Source: Gigaspora margarita
Lineage: Eukaryota > Glomeromycota > Glomeromycetes > Diversisporales > Gigasporaceae
NCBI GenBank assembly: GCA_009809945.1
Contig: WTPW01000086.1
Span: 353,476 to 417,475, forward strand
Length of the DNA: 64,000 nucleotides
Direction of reading: 5' to 3'
The translations under genes and the position numbers were made by a program. Below, one piece after another: positions 57,236 to 64,000 of the stretch (positions are counted from its first letter, which is position 1; the number at the start of each line of letters is the position of its first letter). Below the pieces are notes generated by a model. It saw nothing but the letters and a program-made list of their open reading frames with translations. It was not told the origin of the DNA and did not search any database.

Positions 57236-58680
57236 TGCATTTCAGCATTTAGAAACACACTTTTAGTGATCATTTGTGTCTCAAGGAGTAGGTTAAGGAT
57301 AGGTCAGTGACAATAAGTGACTATAAAATATCTATGATATATCGTATAATATTAATAATAATCTCTATAATCTAATACAGGTTTAAACGTTTTTGATTGG
57401 TCATCTTCAGAAAACGTGACCAGAGTGTGAGAAAAACTTTGATCAGTCTATGCCGATTCTGTAATATCCTATTCCTTTATATATATAATATATCAGTCAT
57501 CCGATTTGTCACATGTAAATTTTTTATATATCTCCTTATAATAAAATTATCATCCCGTCATAAGTGTCCTGTACATTTTTACCAATCATTTTGAAATGGT
57601 CATGATCACATGTCATGAGAAATTCACAATATTAATTATATCAAATACACATCGTTAGCGTTAATGGCCTTATGACATATAGTATAATGTTTAATTGCTT
57701 TCTTGGTATGTATAAGTGTGTAAATGAATTTTAGCTTTTAAGGGTATGTGTAATTAGTTAGCGCTTAGAAACAATTGATAGCGCTTGGTGCTACGCTAAA
57801 TTACCTTTTTTGAAAAGGTTTGGTTGTATTGGCGTTTAAATTTGGAAATAGATTTTCGTCAAGTTAACTTTTTTTGGTAATTTAGGGTTTCACCAAATTC
57901 AACCGATTGTATAAAAGGAACTCTAATATAGCTCTAGCGCGCGCCGAAAGAGCAGCGCGTCACTGCGAAGAGCTGAGCGAGCGCGCTCAAAGTATTTTCA
58001 CTTGCGGACATCAGTTATATATATATGTTAAAATGATAAATAATAATCAAAAAAGGAAAATAATACCTCATACATGCATGAATAACGATGAAACACATGC
58101 TATTAAAATTAAAGCAATCGTGAATTAATTATAATAACCTTAATTAAATAGATAATAATAATAATTCACGAACTATTTAATAAGATTTAAAGCAATTGTG
58201 AATTCATTATGAACCTTAAGTGGTAAAAAATCATTATTAAAATTTAATGATATCATTGTTATTGTTATTATCACCTTAAAATAAATGATTTTTTTTTTGT
58301 GCATTAAAGAAATTTACTAATTTATTTCGATTATTATCATTCTTGATTATCAAGGGCAGACTAAAACTCGATTTATGCAAAAAACCATTAAAACAATAAA
58401 CTATTTTGATTATCTAAGTATAAATTATTTTGATTATCGAAAAAAAAAAAATTTAAAAAAATACGTATCAAGTATCATAATTTTTTTATTTATTTACTGA
58501 TATGCAATATTTATAATACTGTTTAACGATAAGCATTACTGTATTCAACTACTGCAATACACTATTATATTACGATAATACTATAACATATTATTTAATC
58601 TCTCATTTATGGGTTACACTATGAAAATACAAATGAGTGTTATTCTCCTACTATCAAGCAACCTACGCAGCTTTATAGCA
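57236..58680. other. No certain gene; TATA-like site and GC-rich leader at 57.9 kb
   Basis: TTGTATAAAAGGAACTC (57,908) is followed by a GC-rich stretch (GCGCGCGCCGAAAGAGCAGC ... GAGCGAGCGCGCTC, 57,937-57,988) able to fold, and a plus frame open to 58,128 from an in-frame non-ATG codon. The first ATG is only ~40 codons from the end. It could be a promoter and 5' leader of an unseen gene. The frame at 57,397-57,594 is unsupported. Confidence 0.3.
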
Positions 58681-58693
58681 TCGTGTAATTTTT

Positions 58694-58856
58694 TCTTTGA
58701 CTGTCGTACTGACAGGTCATAGGCTGTATTAATTTGTATAACTGACTGTCGTCCCAACAGGTCATAAAATGCATTCACTTCTAAGAATGACTGATGTCTT
58801 AATCATAAGCCACTTAACCCTCATTACTTATATGACTGTCGTCCCGACAGGCCACT
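58694..58856. repeat. Three dispersed copies of a CTGTCG...GACAG hairpin motif
   Basis: GACTGTCGTACTGACAGGTC (~58,697), GACTGTCGTCCCAACAGGTC (~58,743) and GACTGTCGTCCCGACAGGCC (~58,833). Each folds as a 5-6-bp stem with a 3-5-base loop. A related CTGACTGATGTCTTAATCAT stretch lies between copies two and three. One N at 58,880. Confidence 0.6.
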
Positions 58857-58880
58857 TAGGAAAACTCACTGGGTAGGGAN

Positions 58881-59491
58881 GGAGGGTTGATATAACCAGA
58901 ATGAATATCGGGTTCGCAGAAGAAAAAAGTCTATCTTACTTACGACCTTAACAATACTAATATGTACCTTAAACAATTACACAACGATTACTTCATAATT
59001 ACTCATTAATTAATTTAAACTGTACCTTACTCTCATACTTACTTCCCCTTGATTGATCATCGATCGATTAATCGATCGAACATTTGACCATAAATGGTCT
59101 GTCACATGTCTGAATCCGAATTGATTCGAGACAAATCTGCCTCGATACTTGCGTATCGAGCAGATTTCACAATCACATAATTACAAATTAAAAACAAAAT
59201 AACCGAAATAAGACAAAAATTTTTAAATTTACTCACCAAAATACAACGCCCATATTCTCACAAATACAAGCCATCATATTTCATTCGCATGAATGTAATA
59301 AACCAAAACTTAAATACTTTAATCAAACCACAAGCCCACTACACATAATACAACAGAGATAATTGCAGCACCATAACCAAATACAAAATTCGATTGAATA
59401 GCAGTGACTTCACTAAAATTAAAAGCTCCCAGCGCATGAGCATGCGCATAGCTTGTTCATAGTAATAATAGATCAATTACGAATAAATGAC
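58881..59491. other. No gene seen
   Basis: Contains a palindrome ATCATCGATCGATTAATCGA(TCG) at 59,057-59,080 and an inverted pair ATCTGCCTCGATACTTGCG / CGTATCGAGCAGAT at 59,134-59,168. No coding signal. Confidence 0.4.
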
Positions 59492-59500
59492 ACATTAATT

Positions 59501-59722
59501 GTCACGGATGATCATGAAATCGGATGATGGTGAAATTTGGATATATTTTATGTACAATTTTTAAAATTTTTTAGGGCCTTTTTTGTCTGCTTTTTTTTAT
59601 GGTTGAGTTAGGATTTAGGGTTAGGGTTATTAATATAAGAGTATAGGTGGATTTTAGTAGGGCTTATATTTTCAAATTACGACTCCAAATTTCACCATCA
59701 TCCGATTTCACGATCATCCGCG
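59501..59722. mobile_element. ~222-bp MITE with 7-9-bp target duplication (MULE-like)
   Basis: GTCACGGATGATCATGAAAT then CGGATGATGGTGAAATTTGG at the left, with the inverse ending GATCATCCGCG(AC) at the right. Bordered by ACATTAATT at 59,492-59,500 and 59,723-59,731. The centre has TTAGGGTTAGGGTTATTAAT. Confidence 0.75.
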
Positions 59723-59839
59723 ACATTAATTATGCAGATTTAATAGATCGTCATACTGATGAAATTTTCCCACGTTCTAATTACGGCTTTTTGGATTTGT
59801 TTTTCTTTTAAAAGAATCGAGTTTCGTTCGTTATAGCAC

Positions 59840-60480
59840 TTTGTATCTTTAAAATTGGATTAACTGAGATGTGGTAACGTTAATAATATGCGTTAGTAAG
59901 TCACATACCGTGTATCACCAAAATAGTAAGGTAGAAACCATAATAATTCCAACGCGAACTAATTTAACCCTAACCCCGTATTGTGATTTAGAATAGCGCA
60001 CAAGTTTTGTATGAGAATTTTTAACAGTAATTCATAATAGAAACCACAATAATTTGATCAAACTCAACCTTAAAATGTATTATCAGTTGAATAGGTTTGC
60101 AACAAAATTTTTTATAGTGATTCTAATACAAAATAATTCACCTTTTTATTGTTACTAGAATAGTGTCATTTGTTATGGGCAATTTGTACCTTTGAAATTA
60201 GATTAGCTAAAAAGTGGATAATGTTAATGCATTAGTGAGTCACATACCATGTATTGCCAGAATAGTAAACTTATAACAGTAATACATGATAGAAACCAAT
60301 GTGAACTAATTAAATCCTAATACTGTATTGTGATTATTAGAATAGTGCACAAGTTTTATATGAGAATTTTTAACAGTAATTCATGATATAAACTAACATA
60401 TTATCTGTTAGGTAGATTTGTAACAGAATTTTTTTCATAGTAATTCATTATAGAAATTAAATAATTCTAATACAAAATAA
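59840..60480. repeat. Inverted, short relative of the 21.7-24.0 kb tandem array
   Basis: On the minus strand it reads GTTAGTTTATATCATGAATT, ACTGTTAAAAATTCT and TGCACTATTCTAATAATCAC, in the same order as the 115-bp units. About five units can be followed. Confidence 0.55.
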
Positions 60481-60498
60481 TTTTTGAGCATTCCTATT

Positions 60499-60804
60499 TG
60501 TACACGGGGTGTTTGAACACTGTACTACACAAATCATATAGAAAAATGCAGTATGCAGATCATTTTTTGTACAACAAACAAAGAAAAAAACAAAAATTAA
60601 TTGTATCTTAAAATTTTGCTTAAGAAACAATCTATGGGCTCTAAGAAAAAAAAATCCCTTGTAAAATTTTGGTATAAACTATGCCCCCTGCCCCATCCCA
60701 GTTCTTACACTAACCCTAATATTAATTAAATTATTTTTTATTTTAATAAAAAATCTTTTAATTTATAAAAATTATTATACCTGTGTTCAAACACCCTGTG
60801 TACA
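60499..60804. mobile_element. ~306-bp MITE, second copy of the 37,920 element
   Basis: Same ends and interior as 37,920-38,228, same orientation, with only a few base differences by eye (for example CATAAAGAAAAA versus CAAAGAAAAA). The core module is at 60,605-60,722. It sits in CpG-poor DNA, as the first copy does. Confidence 0.85.
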
Positions 60805-60938
60805 ATTAGTTATTTTCATAATTTTTTATTATTATGAAATAGAGTTCTGTAGCAGAATTTTAAAAAATCAAGTTTTATTCATTATGGGCATTTTGTATTA
60901 TAAAGGTGCTAGTGGCACCCCACAAATACTTGTAAAAT

Positions 60939-61880
60939 TATAAAAAAAAACATATAAAATTACTATAAACTTGAAGAAATGATGTTCCAAAATCTACATA
61001 TTAACTTAAAATTAAATTTTTAGGAATATAGAACAAGGGGAGAAGAAAACGTTAGTACAAAAATCAGATTAAAATTTTACTGATTTTGTACAAAATAAAA
61101 ATGTAATTTTTGCCAAAACCAAATATTTTTCAATTTTAAAATGAGAAGCATATATAAAAACATTATCTGAACAACTTTTCTTAATCAGTGGAAGTAGGTT
61201 GGTTACCTTGTAAGAAAATAGGTTATTTATGTACTAAATTTAAAATTTTGGGTTTCAATATAAAACCTTTTTTTCTTATTAGGTAACCTATTTTGGGCTC
61301 TTAAGCTAAGTTGTTTTGCATGTAATTTTACTTTTATTTGAGGTTAAAATGCACCTTTTGGACCTTTTACTATGTGAAAATTTGTGTTAAAGTTAGAAAT
61401 TTTTTTTAAATTTTTTTTAAAAAAAAATTTCTAAATTTAACCCCATTTTTCACTTAGTAAAAGGGCCAAAAAAGCATGTTTTGGTAAGTATAATTACATG
61501 CTAAACAACTTTGCTTAAGAGCTAAAACTAGGTTACCTAAAAAAAAGGTTTTATATTGAAACCCAAAATTTTAACTATAGTACATAGATAATCTATTTTT
61601 TTACAAGGTAACCTACTTTTTCTGATTAAGTAAAGTTGTTTAGATAATGTTTTTACATATGCTTTTTATCATAAAATTGGAAAATATTTGTTTTTGGCAA
61701 AGTTACATTTTCGTTTTGTGCAAAATTGGTGAAATTTTAATCTGATTTTTATATTACTTTTTTCTCTTTCTCTTGTTCTATATTTCCAAAAGGTTTAATT
61801 TCAATATGTAGATTTTGGAACATCATTTCTTCAAAGTTTATAGTAATTTTATATATTTTTTTATAATTTTATATATAAAA
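60939..61880. repeat. ~940-bp palindrome, complete copy of the window-start element
   Basis: The arms of ~460 bp meet in an A/T run near 61,410. Landmarks on both arms: ATGATGTTCCAAAATCTACA / TGTAGATTTTGGAACATCAT, AAACATTATCTGAACAAC / GTTGTTTAGATAATGTTTTT, and AGGTAACCTATTTTGGGCTC. No coding. The nearest CG is rare (two in ~1.9 kb). Confidence 0.85.
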
Positions 61881-62734
61881 ATTTATATGCAACTATAGTG
61901 TAACAAATCAGATGACTGATATTATATACAGAGTTGTCATATTTACTATGTTTGTTCTATTGGCTTCTAATTCTTTTTATTTCTTTTGTTTTCTATTGTA
62001 AATTTTTAGTATTAAATTTTACTAAATAAATATAAAAATATTTTAAATTTAATACTTTATTAATGGTCTAACAATATATATTAAATAATTGCAAATTAAT
62101 AAAAAAATGTTTTTATATAAAAACAAAAAATCAAGCTTTTGTTTTATTGTTTTATTTGCCAATACTGATTATATATATTGTTATTCTATATCTATTTCTT
62201 TAAAGATAGTAAGTAACTAGAGTGACCTTAGATAGTGAACACTTTGTGTAACCTTACTTGTTACTGTGATTTATCTAAGTTGGAAGGAAAACTTAACAAA
62301 GAAGATTTAAGGCAATTTGCAATTCTGAAAAAGGCTACAATTAAAAGTATATGAGGATATTAACAAATCTCAAAAAGCCCAAATAGCATATTAATTTCAT
62401 ATATTAATTCAAGCTTTACAAACCTCTAGAGCCAAACTCTATATACTGCTTAATTATGATAATAGATTTTTATTTGTATCTTTATTTTTATACCAAAGTA
62501 TATACAACTAAATATTCAAATACATATCAAAAAAGATAGCAATTATTTTTGTTATAGCAGAACTTAATATGAAGATAATTTTTCACTTTTTTTCTGGCCC
62601 ACAAATTTATATACTTAGGTGTAACTTTTTGAGATATATATTTTTTTTAGTATAAAAAAAATTTTGTATCATCATTTCTGGCCCACAAATTTATATAACT
62701 AGATATAAATTTTTTAATATTATGCCTCTTTGTA
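61881..62734. other. CpG-free DNA, weak coding trace
   Basis: 62,290-62,360 reads LEGKLNKEDLRQFAILKKAT before a stop, which could be an old exon. CTGGCCCACAAATTTATATA occurs twice (62,595 and 62,680). Nothing else. Confidence 0.3.
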
Positions 62735-63693
62735 CCGTACAAGCGCGAAATAACGCTCCCCTGCGTGTTAATTGATTGACCGGCGCGTTATTTCGAGTAC
62801 GCGCATGCGCGTTATTTCTAAATAAGAACTGATTTTCGGAGTCAAAGATTTTTAAAATAATGCGCATGCAACTTGCATAATAAGACCTAAAAATATTGTT
62901 TCATAAATATATATTTAAAAACTATAAAGGGGGTAACAAAGTGATAAATCATCTAAGCGTATAAAATTATAATAAGTGTACTAAATTTATAAGTAATCAG
63001 GTGCATATGTACAGACATTTATAAGCAACTAGGTTATATGCATACAAAAATTCATTAGCACTCATAAGAAATTCATAATCGGGCTTATAATTTCTGATCA
63101 AATACAGTAGTCACTTTTATTCTTAATAATTATCCAATCTCACATAAATGATTGGCTCGAATTTTATTTAACCTTATCACTTATATTACAGATGATTTGA
63201 AAATTAGTTGGACACTTGAAAATTTTCTCATTTTTGAAACCTTTCGGATGAATCATCTAACTCTTCGGAAATCGCATCACCATTATCGGACCGAAGTTCC
63301 GAAGACTGTGACATGGTTTCCGAAGAGTTAGATGTTTCATAAGACGAAACCGAAAGGTTTCAAAAACAAGAAAATTTTTCAAATGTCCCACTAATTTTCG
63401 AATCAGCTGTAAATAACAAGATATTGCATTACCAAAAATCAAAAACTTATTGAAGCGGCAAAATAATCATTCGGTAAATTTTTTACTATATAGATAAGAA
63501 CAGCTATAAATACTAAGTTTTTATGGCCCATGTCAACGATGCAGTTGAATTGCCGCACGAATCAATTACCAGTTATATCTGGGGCGCATTAATTCGGGAC
63601 GCGCATGGGCGTTAATTCGAGACACTAAATGTTATTTTGGGGGTGTCCGGATTTTGAAATAACGCCCCGGCCCGTTATTTCGCGCTTATACGG
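62735..63693. mobile_element. 959-bp TA-inserting element, copy 2
   Basis: Reverse-complement copy of 45,639-46,597, the same length, with a handful of visible substitutions (for example GCGTGTTAATTG for GCGCGTTAATTG). TA borders at 62,733-62,734 and 63,694-63,695. It is rich in CG although it sits in CpG-free DNA, so it arrived recently. Confidence 0.9.
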
Positions 63694-64000
63694 TATAAAT
63701 TTTTTTTAGACAGTATAAATTTTCTTTAGCTATATAAATATTTTATAACATAATACCCTTTAGCATATTTTCTACATGTTCCTGGTGCAGAAGCAGTAGG
63801 CTTACTACAGACAGTGCAAAGATAGTGCTTTTTAGACTACAATAATCAAAGTAACCTTCAGGGTGTCAACAACCATGTCCACCATCTTTACTAAAGTTAT
63901 ATAAATAATCACAAGTATAATTACCTAGCATAGTATATAAAATATAAAAGAAAATTGTATGTGGAGACATGTCTCCATGGTGACCCTACATATAACAGCC
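63694..64000 (-). other. Possible zinc-binding coding fragment at the right edge
   Basis: On the minus strand (~63,830-63,755) one frame reads HYLCTVCSKPTASAPGTCRK then YAKGYY; before it another frame has HPEGYFDYCSLK. The Cys spacing hints at a zinc finger, perhaps from a transposon. No complete frame is in the window. Confidence 0.25.

Noticed and set aside
57907..58128. 73-codon plus frame after a TATA-like site
   Set aside because: It opens at a non-ATG codon within a GC-rich leader, and the part after the first ATG is short and of low complexity.
1..64000. tRNA or rRNA genes
   Set aside because: Scanning for GGTTCGAATCC-type B boxes and for rRNA-like GC-rich conserved stretches gave nothing convincing; GAGGTTCGAATG at 32,884 lacks the rest of a tRNA.

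Overview
The window looks like nuclear DNA of an arbuscular mycorrhizal fungus (Glomeromycotina, Rhizophagus-like). This is inferred from the very high A+T content, short GT-AG introns of about 60-90 nt, a long Sel1-repeat protein, lineage-style O-methyltransferases, a decayed kinase-like fragment, and a dense load of small non-autonomous DNA transposons. No rRNA, tRNA or CRISPR array was seen. Most of the 64 kb is repeats; only three genes can be read through intact.

Intact genes: (1) a 9-exon PP2C-type phosphatase on the minus strand, 5,699-8,033, 405 aa; (2) a single-exon Sel1-repeat protein on the plus strand, 50,169-51,761, 530 aa; (3) a 7-exon O-methyltransferase with a hydrophobic N-terminal anchor on the minus strand, 54,941-56,797, 458 aa. 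Broken genes: a partiti-like RNA-virus polymerase copy (15,766-17,560), a Sel1 pseudogene (34,211-35,880), an O-methyltransferase pseudogene (45,202-48,030), two antisense Sel1 relics, a probable pogo-like transposase C-terminus (28,357-29,050) and some unidentified coding scraps.

Layout: 1-5.6 kb, foldback elements and empty DNA; 5.7-8.0 kb, PP2C with two transposons in its introns; 8.8-15 kb, transposons and a 440-bp palindrome; 15.7-17.65 kb, the viral fossil between two AAT microsatellites; 18-18.4 kb, a 221-bp tandem repeat; 19.3-20.4 kb, a nested transposon pair; 20.6-21.0 kb, a GC-rich minisatellite; 21.7-24.0 kb, a diverged ~115-bp tandem array; 24-31.8 kb, palindromes and MITEs in DNA almost without CpG; 32.5-57.2 kb, a duplicated block pattern B1 - (6.7 kb CpG-poor insertion) - A1 - B2 - A2, where B carries the Sel1 gene and A the O-methyltransferase; 57.2-64 kb, repeats, including a second copy of the 959-bp transposon found in A1 and a ~940-bp palindrome related to the first bases of the window.

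The strongest signals are: a short core module shared by about eleven elements with different ends; alternating CpG deserts and normal blocks; a sharp gene-conversion tract between the live and dead Sel1 genes; and several transposon insertions whose empty sites are preserved in the paralogous copy in the same window.
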